From Gammaproteobacteria bacterium (GTDB lineage: Bacteria > Pseudomonadota > Gammaproteobacteria > SZUA-229), in contig JAGXGK010000002.1 in NCBI GenBank assembly GCA_024636785.1, forward strand, positions 1 to 64,000: DNA of 64,000 nucleotides, in the 5' to 3' direction. Every line of letters begins with the position of its first letter. The first letter of the stretch is position 1. Positions 18,740 to 26,987 of this stretch are shown piece after piece. Under the pieces are notes generated by a model. The model saw only the letters and a list, made by a program, of their open reading frames with translations, was not told the DNA's origin and ran no database searches. The translations under genes were made by a program, and so were the position numbers.

Positions 18740-19336
18740 ATGAAGCTTATTCTCGGATCAACCTCGCCTTTTCGCAAACAGTTGCTGGAACGCCTGCACC
18801 TTGAATTCAGCTGCGCCGCCCCCGATATCGACGAAACCCCGCTGGCGGGTGAAAGCATCGAAAATATGGTCATGCGTCTGGCCAAACTCAAGGCCGAGGC
18901 GGTTGCCGGGCAGATAAAAGCCCGGGGCGAAGATGCGCTCATCATCGGCTCAGACCAGAGCGCCGTGCTCAATGGTCGGCCGCTGAGCAAGCCGGGCAAC
19001 TTCGACAATGCGGTTAAACAGCTCACCGAGGCTTCCGGACAGCGCATTGTTTTCCAGACCGGGCTGTGCCTGCTCAATACCCGCACCGGCAGAAAACAGA
19101 CCCTGTGCGAACCCTACACCGTTGTCTTCAAAAAACTCTCAGCACAGACGATAGAGCGCTATCTGAAAATTGAAGAGCCCTACAACTGTGCGGGCAGCTT
19201 CAAATCGGAAGGTCTGGGCATCGCCCTGTTTGAAAAAATGCAAGGCGATGACCCGAACTCGCTGATTGGCCTGCCCCTCATCCGGCTCATTAAAATGCTG
19301 GAGAATGAGGCGATAGAAATTCCGCCGGCAATATAA
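18740..19336 (+). CDS. yceF: Maf-like nucleotide pyrophosphatase YceF type
   Basis: A 198-residue Maf/HAM1-superfamily enzyme. The start LILGSTSPFRKQLLERL carries the (S/T)xSxxR motif, and IIGSDQSAVLNG is the conserved acidic motif. The YceF subgroup hydrolyses m7GTP, removing a damaged nucleotide. It is divergent from yceD, the usual gammaproteobacterial arrangement. GAGAG lies six bases before the ATG. The next gene starts 10 bp after the stop, so the two may be co-transcribed. Confidence 0.95.
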   Translation: MKLILGSTSPFRKQLLERLHLEFSCAAPDIDETPLAGESIENMVMRLAKLKAEAVAGQIKARGEDALIIGSDQSAVLNGRPLSKPGNFDNAVKQLTEASGQRIVFQTGLCLLNTRTGRKQTLCEPYTVVFKKLSAQTIERYLKIEEPYNCAGSFKSEGLGIALFEKMQGDDPNSLIGLPLIRLIKMLENEAIEIPPAI

Positions 19337-19345
19337 TCCAGCTGC

Positions 19346-19918
19346 ATGATGAAGAACCCCCTGATCCCCGACATCCTCGCGCTACTGCACGAGCATACTG
19401 CGGGGATTAGTGAATACCTGATCATCAAATCACTGGATGACCACATCGGTTTTGAAGACCTCGGCGACGATTACCAGCTCGCCCTGTTTCAAAAACACTT
19501 CATGGTGATGAACGCGCTTTACCAGTTACAGCAGCGACTGGCAGAGGAGCATCTTCTGCTCGAGATTTCACCACTCCACATCCAGCTGACAACACTTCCC
19601 GCCGGCACCAGCGAGACCCAACTGACCGAGTCGGTGAATGCGAAACTTGGTGAATACTATCTCGACTGGTCAAACTTCAACAACACCAGCAACGAGGATG
19701 TAGAAGCGCTGCTGGAAAACTTCTGGAAGCTGTACATTAGTGCCGATGACCGCCTGGAGGCTCTGAGGGTTTTGGAACTGGACGCCGAAGCCTGCGAAGC
19801 GAGCATCAACCGCCGCTATCGCGAACTCGCCGCCATTCACCACCCCGACAAAGGCGGCGACCCGGCCGTTTTCATCCGCATTCGACAGGCCTACGAAACA
19901 CTCACACCCGGCAAATAA
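19346..19918 (+). CDS. DnaJ-related protein with C-terminal J domain
   Basis: A 190-residue protein. The N-terminal two thirds (NPLIPDILALLHEHTAGISEY and following) match the DNAJ_related domain; the C-terminal 55 residues are a J domain with helix II/III and the HPD signature in IHHPDKGGDPAVF. J proteins stimulate DnaK ATPase and deliver clients; having the J domain at the end rather than the start marks this subfamily. Partner and client are unknown. It is coupled to yceF by a 10-bp spacing. Confidence 0.9.
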   Translation: MMKNPLIPDILALLHEHTAGISEYLIIKSLDDHIGFEDLGDDYQLALFQKHFMVMNALYQLQQRLAEEHLLLEISPLHIQLTTLPAGTSETQLTESVNAKLGEYYLDWSNFNNTSNEDVEALLENFWKLYISADDRLEALRVLELDAEACEASINRRYRELAAIHHPDKGGDPAVFIRIRQAYETLTPGK

Positions 19919-19950
19919 TTGCTGAATATAAAAACTGAGATAAAGACATT

Positions 19951-20131
19951 AAGTCCACAGATAAACACAGATAAGAACAAACCTTTTGTCCGCAAAAAAC
20001 GCGAAAATAGCAAAAAAATAATTGTATGAAAACAAGATATTTCTCTGCGCCTCAGTGCCTCTGCGGTAAATTTTTTGTTTAAATTTTAAGTGTTTTTATC
20101 TGCGTTTATCCGCGTTCATCTGTGGACACTT
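19951..20131. repeat. Nested inverted repeats after the DnaJ-related gene
   Basis: The outer arms are GTCCACAGATAAACACAGAT (about 19953-19972) and its near-complement ending CATCTGTGGAC (to 20127). Inside, TTTCTCTGCGCCTCAGTGCC (20040-20059) plus TCTGCGGTAAA is an arm of the CACCGCAGAG family whose partner at about 19984-20010 is degenerate. The segment lies between convergent genes. Confidence 0.65.
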
Positions 20132-20156
20132 ATTTTTCGCTATTTAAACTGCAAAC

Positions 20157-23100
20157 TTATAACAACACGCGCTCAATACCACCATCCTTGATTTTAGCTA
20201 GCATTTTTTCCTGCCAGTCTTCGCCCAGATTGTTCTTGCACAGTTCCACCACAATGTAATCGGTGTCGAGGCCGGTATCGTCCTGATAACGTGACAGACC
20301 CTGCTGGCAGGCGGGACAGGAGGTGAGCATTTTCACCTTGCCTTTGGGGCTGGTAGTGGGCATTCCAGTCAGCTCCACCAGGCCCTTTTTCAGCTCTTCC
20401 CGTTTTCGGAAACGCAGCTGCTCGGCAATGTCGGGGCGCGCCGTTCCCAGTGTGCCTGACTCGCCGCAACAGCGATCAGAATTCAGCACACTCCGGTTCA
20501 TCAGACTGTCCGTGACTTTAATCGGGTCATAGGTTTTCATCGGCGTGTGACAGGGGTCGTGATATAAATACTGCATGCCGTTATCGCCTTCCATCTTCAC
20601 GCCCTGCTCCATCAGATATTCGTGAATATCCAGCAATCGACAGCCCGGGAATATTTTCTCGAACTCATATTTCAGCAGTTGATCCATACAGGTACCGCAA
20701 CTGACCAGCACGGTTTTGATATCCAGATAATTCAGGGTGTTGGCAATGCGATGAAACAGTACGCGATTTTCGGTGCTGATGGCCTGCCCCTTTTCGGTAT
20801 CACCGCCTGCGGTTTGCGGATAACCGCAACAGAGATAGCCGGGCGGCAATACAGTTTTGGCACCGGTTTCATACAGCATCGACAGAGTCGCCAGACCAAT
20901 CTGGCTGAACAGCCGCTCCGAGCCGCAACCGGGAAAATAAAACACGGCATCAGAATCGTTCGTGGTTTTTTCGGCATCGCGAACAATCACCACTTGCGAG
21001 GCATCCTCTGCGCCCAGCAAAGCGCGCATAGGTTTGGCCGGCACTCTTGAGCGCATCGGCTTACGCACCAGATTAACAATCTGCACGGTCGCACCAGAGT
21101 GTCCGGTGGTAGAAGGAGGGATGCGATTTCTACGCCCCAGCAATCCTGTTTTCTTCGCCAGCACATGAGCAAAATTAATCGCCCTGAAACCGGCCTGCGC
21201 CATGGCTAAACGCAGCAGCTTGACCATCATCGGATCTTTGACATTGAGAAACTGCATCGCCGCCCAGCTGCCGATATTGAAGCGTTTCTGCTTGCGATCT
21301 TTCAGTATCTTGCGCATGCGAATCGAGACGTCGCCAAAGTCGATATCGACCGGACAGGGGTTAAAACATTTGTGACACACCGTGCAGTGATCAGCGACAT
21401 CATTGAGATCATCAAAATGGCGAATCGAAATCCCCCGCCGGGTCTGTTCCTCATAAAGAAACGCTTCGATAATCAGACCCGATGCCAGGATTTTATTGCG
21501 CGGCGAATAGAGCAGATTGGCGCGCGGAATATGGGTCATGCAAACCGGTTTGCATTTGCCGCAGCGCAGGCAGTGCTTGATGTCATCGTTGAGCAGACCC
21601 AGCTCGCTCTGCTCCAGAATCAGCGCTTCCTGTTGCACCAGCGCCAGCGAAGGCGTGTAGGCATTTTCAAGGCCGGAGCCCGGCATGAGCTTGCCCTTAT
21701 TAAAGTGACCGTGTGGATCAATCGCCTCTTTATACTTGACGAATGCCGCCAGCTTTTCCGGCTCCAGGTACTGAATTTTTGTCAGGCCGATGCCGTGCTC
21801 GCCGGAAATAACGCCGCCCAGATTCTGAGCCAGATTCATCACCTTGCCCACCAGCCGGTCCGCCTCATGCAGCATGCGGTAGTTATCGGAGTGCACCGGA
21901 ATATTGGTGTGAATGTTGCCGTCACCGGCGTGCATGTGCATGGCAATAAACAGTCGATTATTTTTAATCGCCATATGCCTTGCGCGCAGAGCATCGCGCA
22001 GCGGTTCCATATCCTGGCCACGAAAAATCTCGAACATCCGCTGCTTGATTTCCTGCCGATAGGAGACCAGCACGTCACGACGTAACAGCAGATTCAGTAT
22101 CGTATCCCCGTCACGAATGGCGGCCTGCTCTGTTTCGCTCAACAGCGAGCTATGCTCCACTGCCGGCTCATCCATGCACTCCGCCAGTTTTGACCAGCGC
22201 GCATCAACGCCTTGCAGATGCCCACGCGCCAGATCCAGCTTGGCGTGAAAAATGGCGCGCTGCTCTTCGCTGTCTTCATATTCTTTTTTGAAGCCCTTAC
22301 CTGAAAAATCACTGGCCAGATACTCAAGCAGCGACTCCACGCTTTCGAGCTTATTGGCGATGGACTGCTCGATATTGATGCGCTCGATGCCAGCGTAATA
22401 TTCATTAAGCCGATGCAGAGGAATCACCACATCTTCATTCACCTTGAAGGCGTTGGTATGCGCAGAGATAGCAGCGGTGCGCGCGCGGTCGAGCCAGAAA
22501 TGGCGACGCGCCTCAGGGCTGACGGCGACAAAACCTTCGGCACCACGCCGATTGGCCAGAGCGATAATCTCCGACACCGCCTGAGTCACATCATCTTCAT
22601 TATCACTGGCGAGATCAGCAATCAGCACCATTCTAGGCCGTTCCCGACCCGGACTCTTGGTGGTATAACGCACCGCTTTCACGTAGCGCTCATCGAGATG
22701 TTCCAGCCCCGCCAGCACCACCCCTTCGGCTCTGGTGACATGCTCAACGATCTCGGCGATACCCGGTATGGAGTGCGACAGATCGGCGCCGAAAAATTCC
22801 AGGCAGACGGTACGTATATGCGCCGGCATGCGGTGCAGAATAAAACACGCCGAGGTTATGATGCCGTCGCAACCCTCTTTCTGAATGCCGGGCAGACCGG
22901 AAAGAAACTTGTCGGTGACATCCTTGCCCAGACCCACTTTGCGAAATACCGAACCGGCGATGCGCAACATTTCAGGCTCACCAATCAGTGTCTGGCCATC
23001 GGGCTTATACCGGCTGATGCGAAACACCACCTCTTCCTGCTCGTGCACCTTGCCAAGATTATGATCACAACGCTCAACTTCCAGCCATTCGGCATCCGGC

Positions 23101-24005
23101 GTCACCATGCGCCACGACACCAGATTATCCAGCGTGGTGCCCCACAGCACCGCCTTTTTACCGCCAGCATTCATGGCGACATTACCGCCAATGCAGGAGG
23201 CATCCTGCGAAGTCGGATCAACCGCAAAAACCAGCCCCTGCGTCTCCGCCAGATCGGAAACCCGACGCGTCACCACACCCGCCCCGCATCGAACCGTGGG
23301 CACGGCCTGATCCACACCCGGCAAAGGCCGGGTTTCAATGTCACCCAGAGTCTCCAGTTTTTCCGTATTAATGACCGCCGAGCGCGCATCCAGCGGCACC
23401 GCGCCGCCGGTATAACCGGTGCCACCGCCGCGCGGGATAATCGTCAGTCCCAGCCCGATGCAGGCCTGCACAAGGCTCAAAACCTCCTCTTCCGTATCCG
23501 GTGAGATCACCACAAACGGCGATTCCACGCGCCAGTCGGTAGCATCGGTGGCATGCGAAACCCGCGCCAGACCGCCGAAATCGACGTTATCCTTACGGGT
23601 AATCGACTTGAAGCGCCGGCGTACTTTTTCCCTTAATTTTTTATCCGCCTCAAACTGATCAGAAAACCGGTTGACCGCCCCGGTAGCCTCACGATGCAAA
23701 TCCAGCGCCTTCTCATTACCACCCGCGCGCATCTTAATTTGACCCAGACGATGGTGCATGGCCTCAATCAGGGCCTTACGCCGCCCGGCATCCTCCAGCA
23801 GATCCTCCTGCAGATAGGGATTGCGCGATACCACCCACATATCCCCCAGCACCTCCAGCAGCATCCGCGCCGAAATACCGGTGTTACGCTCACCCCGAAG
23901 CTCCTCGATCAACTGCCAGATCGGCTCGCCCAGAAAACGAATGACAATCTCACGATCGGAAAAGGAAGTGTAGTTATAGGGAATTTCGCGGATACGCTCT
24001 AGCAT
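20157..24005 (-). CDS. Giant DUF3683/FAD-linked oxidase/Fe-S/CCG oxidoreductase
   Basis: A 1282-residue fusion. In order: a DUF3683 N-terminal domain ([19 protein letters not shown]); an FAD-binding PCMH domain (about 160-320, [15 protein letters not shown] and [12 protein letters not shown]); an FAD-linked oxidase C-terminal domain with [14 protein letters not shown] (about 740); two 4Fe-4S motifs, [11 protein letters not shown] near residue 812 and [12 protein letters not shown] near 872; and CCG-type cysteine domains ([10 protein letters not shown] near 1022, [20 protein letters not shown] near 1178). The layout is that of membrane-associated D-lactate or 2-hydroxyacid dehydrogenases merged with GlpC/LutA-like electron-transfer modules. 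The substrate is unproven. It is a single-gene unit, convergent with the DnaJ-related gene. Confidence 0.92.
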   Translation of the reverse strand: MLERIREIPYNYTSFSDREIVIRFLGEPIWQLIEELRGERNTGISARMLLEVLGDMWVVSRNPYLQEDLLEDAGRRKALIEAMHHRLGQIKMRAGGNEKALDLHREATGAVNRFSDQFEADKKLREKVRRRFKSITRKDNVDFGGLARVSHATDATDWRVESPFVVISPDTEEEVLSLVQACIGLGLTIIPRGGGTGYTGGAVPLDARSAVINTEKLETLGDIETRPLPGVDQAVPTVRCGAGVVTRRVSDLAETQGLVFAVDPTSQDASCIGGNVAMNAGGKKAVLWGTTLDNLVSWRMVTPDAEWLEVERCDHNLGKVHEQEEVVFRISRYKPDGQTLIGEPEMLRIAGSVFRKVGLGKDVTDKFLSGLPGIQKEGCDGIITSACFILHRMPAHIRTVCLEFFGADLSHSIPGIAEIVEHVTRAEGVVLAGLEHLDERYVKAVRYTTKSPGRERPRMVLIADLASDNEDDVTQAVSEIIALANRRGAEGFVAVSPEARRHFWLDRARTAAISAHTNAFKVNEDVVIPLHRLNEYYAGIERINIEQSIANKLESVESLLEYLASDFSGKGFKKEYEDSEEQRAIFHAKLDLARGHLQGVDARWSKLAECMDEPAVEHSSLLSETEQAAIRDGDTILNLLLRRDVLVSYRQEIKQRMFEIFRGQDMEPLRDALRARHMAIKNNRLFIAMHMHAGDGNIHTNIPVHSDNYRMLHEADRLVGKVMNLAQNLGGVISGEHGIGLTKIQYLEPEKLAAFVKYKEAIDPHGHFNKGKLMPGSGLENAYTPSLALVQQEALILEQSELGLLNDDIKHCLRCGKCKPVCMTHIPRANLLYSPRNKILASGLIIEAFLYEEQTRRGISIRHFDDLNDVADHCTVCHKCFNPCPVDIDFGDVSIRMRKILKDRKQKRFNIGSWAAMQFLNVKDPMMVKLLRLAMAQAGFRAINFAHVLAKKTGLLGRRNRIPPSTTGHSGATVQIVNLVRKPMRSRVPAKPMRALLGAEDASQVVIVRDAEKTTNDSDAVFYFPGCGSERLFSQIGLATLSMLYETGAKTVLPPGYLCCGYPQTAGGDTEKGQAISTENRVLFHRIANTLNYLDIKTVLVSCGTCMDQLLKYEFEKIFPGCRLLDIHEYLMEQGVKMEGDNGMQYLYHDPCHTPMKTYDPIKVTDSLMNRSVLNSDRCCGESGTLGTARPDIAEQLRFRKREELKKGLVELTGMPTTSPKGKVKMLTSCPACQQGLSRYQDDTGLDTDYIVVELCKNNLGEDWQEKMLAKIKDGGIERVLL

Positions 24006-24362
24006 AGATAAAGTCTTGGTAAATTCTTGATTAGTTTTTAAGGGGGTACATTATAACTGTCTAAAAACAAAAATGAGGCAACCGCATGCGGCTAACCTGT
24101 TTTGATATCGCCGCATTTTATCTCATTCCGGCGTGTTAAATACCCGCCATATTGGCATGACAAATTATTCCGCCCTGTCGGCGAGACCGGCGCTAAGTGT
24201 GGGAACGATGATGATATTTATATGCCCCGTCATACCGGCGCAGGCCGGTATCCATCTCTAACGAACACGATGCTGACCCAGAATAACGCTGCTCTATAAG
24301 AACTTAGCTGCCTTATAATCCATCGTTCCCACGCTCCAGTGTGGAAACAATGGCGAGCCTGA
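24006..24362. other. Spacer with two short palindromes
   Basis: This 357-bp region upstream of the oxidoreductase has no gene. It contains CATACCGGCGCAGGCCGGTA (24231-24250), a GC-rich palindrome of a type dispersed in many proteobacteria, and one REP unit at 24321-24353. The oxidoreductase promoter should lie in 24006-24120. Confidence 0.6.
24321..24353. repeat. REP palindrome, single unit
   Basis: CCCACGCTCCAGTGTGG flanked by CATCGTT and ACAATGG. It carries one or two mismatches relative to the intact units and lies at the 3' end of the HEPN gene. Confidence 0.75.
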
Positions 24363-24797
24363 TTAACTACGCGGGACTGGCCCGAGTGCTTCAACCAATG
24401 TCACAAGCTCTTCGGTAATATCAATCAGCTCTTTTAATAGCTGGCTGGATATTTCCAGATGGCCTTCATACTCAGCAAGATTACGTACTTTATGGCATTG
24501 ATCAAGTACCCGCCATTTAACATCCTTAAGCCCAAGCGTCTGCTTTAAACATTGGAAGACCAAATAACGATTATCAGAACGATAACCATGCCAACGCATT
24601 GCCGCTAAAGAAATCGCATGTGCAGCGCCGTATATCAACGAAAAACGCCCTTCATCAGAAAGCCCGGCTACCCTGCCATCCTGTAGTCGACGCCTGGCGG
24701 AAGCCACCATGCCATCAAATTCATTTTGATCAGGCGGCTCCCGTTTGAGCTTGTTGATCTTTACCAGATTATCCAGCTTTTCCAATGTCATCTTCAC
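24363..24797 (-). CDS. HEPN-like protein, putative toxin of a nucleotidyltransferase pair
   Basis: A 144-residue, all-helical protein. The segment QCHKVRNLAEYEGH near residue 105-118 resembles the RX4-6H catalytic region of HEPN ribonucleases, but the expected His is Glu or displaced (RNLAEYEGH). Its gene starts inside the 3' end of the nucleotidyltransferase gene (overlap 23 to 29 bp, depending on ATG 24791 or 24797), the arrangement of HepT/MntA type VII toxin-antitoxin modules, although there the order varies. I infer a toxin or a regulatory HEPN partner; without the canonical His it may be inactive or use a variant site. Confidence 0.65.
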   Translation of the reverse strand: MKMTLEKLDNLVKINKLKREPPDQNEFDGMVASARRRLQDGRVAGLSDEGRFSLIYGAAHAISLAAMRWHGYRSDNRYLVFQCLKQTLGLKDVKWRVLDQCHKVRNLAEYEGHLEISSQLLKELIDITEELVTLVEALGPVPRS

Positions 24798-25368
24798 ATC
24801 CCTTTATCATTATCTTTGGCTGCTCCATCACGCGTGTAATAAAACTATTATCAGCACTCAATTTAGCATTAAATTCATTCCGGCCATAAATAGTAGGATT
24901 GACCTCACGTTGCAATGAGGCCTCAACCGGCATCAGCGCCTCCATAACATCGCTATAACTCAAGCCCTCACCCACCAGCATCAGATCAAGATCGCTTGAT
25001 TCTGTAGCCGTACCTTTTGCGATAGAGCCATAAATGAAAGCCGTCTCGATATGATTATCGAGCACACTAAGCGCCAACCTGATTTCATCAGCAACACCAA
25101 ACGTCTTTTTAACAATAGCAACCAGCTCTTCAAATACGGGACTCGCACGGTTAGCCTGATAATAGCTTTGATTCCCCTCACGGCTCGCCGTAAGCAGGCC
25201 AGCAGCGAGTAGACGGCCAAGCTCCCGGCTGACCGTGCCACGTCCCATAGCCACCTGACGCATAATTTCATTGGTATAAAAACGCGTATCCGGCTTACCA
25301 AATAAAAGCCCTAAAACCTTCTGCTGTGTTTTGGTGAATAAGGCATCACCGATAGAAACTGCTGTCAT
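24769..25368 (-). CDS. Winged-helix/minimal nucleotidyltransferase fusion, putative MntA-like antitoxin
   Basis: A 199-residue protein from ATG 25368, chosen because GGATGG lies five bases upstream and because the longer open frame to 25563 runs back through operator and REP sequence. Residues about 5-75 form a winged HTH (TNEIMRQVAMGRGTVSRELG, then LTASREGNQSYYQAN wing). Residues about 95-190 form a minimal nucleotidyltransferase with YGSIAKGTATESSDLDLMLV, the GSx-(9 to 10)-DxD metal motif intact. MntA-type enzymes inactivate the HEPN toxin by adding AMP to a tyrosine. The HTH fusion suggests that the antitoxin also represses its own promoter, where two palindromes lie. Confidence 0.8.
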   Translation of the reverse strand: MTAVSIGDALFTKTQQKVLGLLFGKPDTRFYTNEIMRQVAMGRGTVSRELGRLLAAGLLTASREGNQSYYQANRASPVFEELVAIVKKTFGVADEIRLALSVLDNHIETAFIYGSIAKGTATESSDLDLMLVGEGLSYSDVMEALMPVEASLQREVNPTIYGRNEFNAKLSADNSFITRVMEQPKIMIKGCEDDIGKAG

Positions 25369-25394
25369 ACTTGCCATCCATATAGACCCATAAT

Positions 25395-25448
25395 GGGGAC
25401 TTTCATCCCCTATTTGGGTACTATAATACCCTTTGTGAGGCTTGACAA
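25395..25448 (-). promoter_or_regulatory. Promoter and paired operators of the nucleotidyltransferase/HEPN module
   Basis: On the minus strand TTGTCA (25443-25448) and TATAGT (25420-25425) are 17 bp apart. The -10 box lies within the 16-bp palindrome GGGTATTATAGTACCC (25416-25431). A second palindrome, GGGGATGAAAGTCCCC (25395-25410), has the same 5-6-5 design, and its centre is 21 bp away, two helical turns, so both would face the same side of DNA. This fits co-operative binding by the HTH domain encoded just downstream. Confidence 0.7.
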
Positions 25449-25504
25449 GCATTGGAACGGGCAGACCATAGTCTACAAGGAGGAATCCTTTAATTAAGAG
25501 CTTC

Positions 25505-25562
25505 CATCGTTCCCACGCTCCAGCGTGGGAACGCATCCCCGGACGCTCCAGCGTCCCGATCA
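25505..25562. repeat. REP pair on the 3' side of the RAYT gene
   Basis: Two hairpins, CCCACGCTCCAGCGTGGG and GGACGCTCCAGCGTCC, in direct succession. The transposase stop codon (25560-25562) is formed by the last bases of this unit. Confidence 0.9.
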
Positions 25563-26093
25563 AGCCCAGCCATTAACCTCAATCAAACCAGCCTCGCCCA
25601 TATAATTCCTCGCACTGGAATAACGCCAATGCTCCGGCTTATCCACATAACCGCGTTTTACAGGGTTGTTATGAATATAATCCAGCTTCTCGCGCATCAT
25701 ATCCTCGCTAAATATCAGCTCTGCATGTGAACCTTCCTGCCAGAATTGATATTGCCGATCATGCTTGTGCGCCTTGCAGGAAAAACGTAAACGCTCAAGC
25801 AAGCGACTGGCATGCTGCTCTTCCAGATAACACAACAAGTTTTTCGCAGTAAACGATTTAAAACTACTCACGCATTTATCCAGTCGGGGAGCCTGTGCAA
25901 CAAAGTGAAGATGATTTTCCATAATAACGTAACCATAAAGCTCAAAAGCTTCATGCTGTTGCAGATGCTGCCAACTACTGAGAACAATATCAACGCAGGC
26001 CGGACGCATAAACACCGGCAACCACTCCATCACCGTGCAAGTGAGAAAATGCGGTTTATCGGCTTCTGTGATGACATAGCGGCTGCGACTCAT
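25560..26093 (-). CDS. REP-associated tyrosine transposase (RAYT, Y1/IS200-like)
   Basis: A 177-residue single-domain Y1 transposase. The HUH metal motif is seen as MENHLHFVAQAP, and SFKSFTAKNL and the tail DYIHNNPVKRGYV with HWRYSSA are typical of the RAYT branch rather than of IS200/IS605 proper. RAYTs are single-copy domesticated relatives that cut and may mobilise REP sequences. This gene is framed by REP pairs in opposite orientation (25505-25562 and 26103-26177), a classical REPtron, and related REP units are scattered through the window. It appears intact. Confidence 0.92.
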   Translation of the reverse strand: MSRSRYVITEADKPHFLTCTVMEWLPVFMRPACVDIVLSSWQHLQQHEAFELYGYVIMENHLHFVAQAPRLDKCVSSFKSFTAKNLLCYLEEQHASRLLERLRFSCKAHKHDRQYQFWQEGSHAELIFSEDMMREKLDYIHNNPVKRGYVDKPEHWRYSSARNYMGEAGLIEVNGWA

Positions 26094-26102
26094 TATTTAT
26101 TT

Positions 26103-26177
26103 CCTTTTAATAATGTGAATAACGTGGCGCTGGAGCGCCTGGGGATGCATTCCCACGCTGGAGCGTGGGAACGATGG
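26103..26177. repeat. REP pair on the 5' side of the RAYT gene
   Basis: GGCGCTGGAGCGCC followed by CCCACGCTGGAGCGTGGG, in the opposite orientation to the pair on the other side of the transposase. The leading TTTTAATAATGTGAATAACGT is also found, with small changes, in the long arrays. Confidence 0.9.
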
Positions 26178-26189
26178 CATATAGGGAAA

Positions 26190-26516
26190 TTAATTCAGGC
26201 TGGCATCATTAATCAGGTTGTTTATTGCAGAGGTTTTTTCTAGCTCCAGCACAATGGCTTCGTCCAGCTCTATTTCATCGGTCTCGAGATAGGGCAATAT
26301 CTGCGAAACCACCTGCATAAGCATTTGCATGCCCTGTTGTTCAGCGGGGTCGGACGAGGCCTGATAATTGGCCTTCAGGTCCTGCAGGTGCTGCTTCATC
26401 TGCTGAACACGAGTGCTGAGATCCAGCGCTCGATACGCCTCTTTATAGGAAATATGAAGCTCGCGGGAACCGTCAGATTCCATAATCTTTAAATCAAATG
26501 GTCCGTCAATTAACAT
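26190..26516 (-). CDS. Conserved-looking protein of unknown function
   Basis: A 108-residue protein from ATG 26516, with AGGCGG about four bases upstream; the frame is open to 26570 but the added residues look like read-through of non-coding DNA. The opening MLIDGPFDLKIMESDGSREL may form beta strands; the middle is strongly helical (TRVQQMKQHLQDLKANYQ) and could make a coiled coil; the C-terminal part is acidic. I do not recognise a family. It lies between REP pairs, which often mark the edges of stable transcription units, so it is probably expressed alone. Confidence 0.65.
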   Translation of the reverse strand: MLIDGPFDLKIMESDGSRELHISYKEAYRALDLSTRVQQMKQHLQDLKANYQASSDPAEQQGMQMLMQVVSQILPYLETDEIELDEAIVLELEKTSAINNLINDASLN

Positions 26517-26670
26517 ACGCCGCCTCGGGTAGATGCCTGTTAGTGAATGAAAAGCCAATGATAAGGTCAATCGTAGATAGTGACAACTTCTGGCCGGATT
26601 AAACGTAGATTGTACATGGCTTCCTCAGTACGAATGGGGTTATCTTCTGGTAAAACATCAGGGGGATTAG

Positions 26671-26980
26671 TATCGTTCCACGCTCCAGCGAGTAAGTATC
26701 GTTCCCACGCTCCAGCGTGGGAATGCATCCCCGGACGCTCCAGCGTCCCGATTAACCTCTTTTAATTACGCGGCGCTGGAGCGCCTGAGGCTGCGTTTAG
26801 AGTATCGTTCCCACGCTCCAGCGTGGGAATGCAGCTCCGGACGCTCCAGCGTCCCGATCAACCCCTTTTAATAACGTGGCGCTGGAGCGCCTGAGGATAC
26901 GTTACCACGCCGGAGCGTGGGAACGATGATACATAGCGGTAGTATCGTTGCAGCCCCGGATGCTCCAGCGTCCCGATCAA
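26671..26980. repeat. REP array (composite, about two and a half units)
   Basis: The array repeats a four-hairpin unit of about 125 bp: CCCACGCTCCAGCGTGGG, then GGACGCTCCAGCGTCC, then GGCGCTGGAGCGCC, then CCACGCCGGAGCGTGG, joined by fixed spacers such as CGATCAACCCCTTTTAATAA. The array fills the gap between the unknown gene and the antiporter and leaves little room for other sequence. The rest of the 26571-26670 spacer shows nothing clear. Confidence 0.92.
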
Positions 26981-26987
26981 ATATTTC

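Noticed and set aside
22413-23504. 363-codon open frame antisense to the large oxidoreductase
   Set aside because: The translated sequence has shadow-like composition and no family match that I know; the minus-strand gene is clearly real.
25369-25563. 65-residue N-terminal extension of the nucleotidyltransferase
   Set aside because: It would be encoded by REP and operator DNA and has no similarity to the HTH family; ATG 25368 has the better ribosome site.
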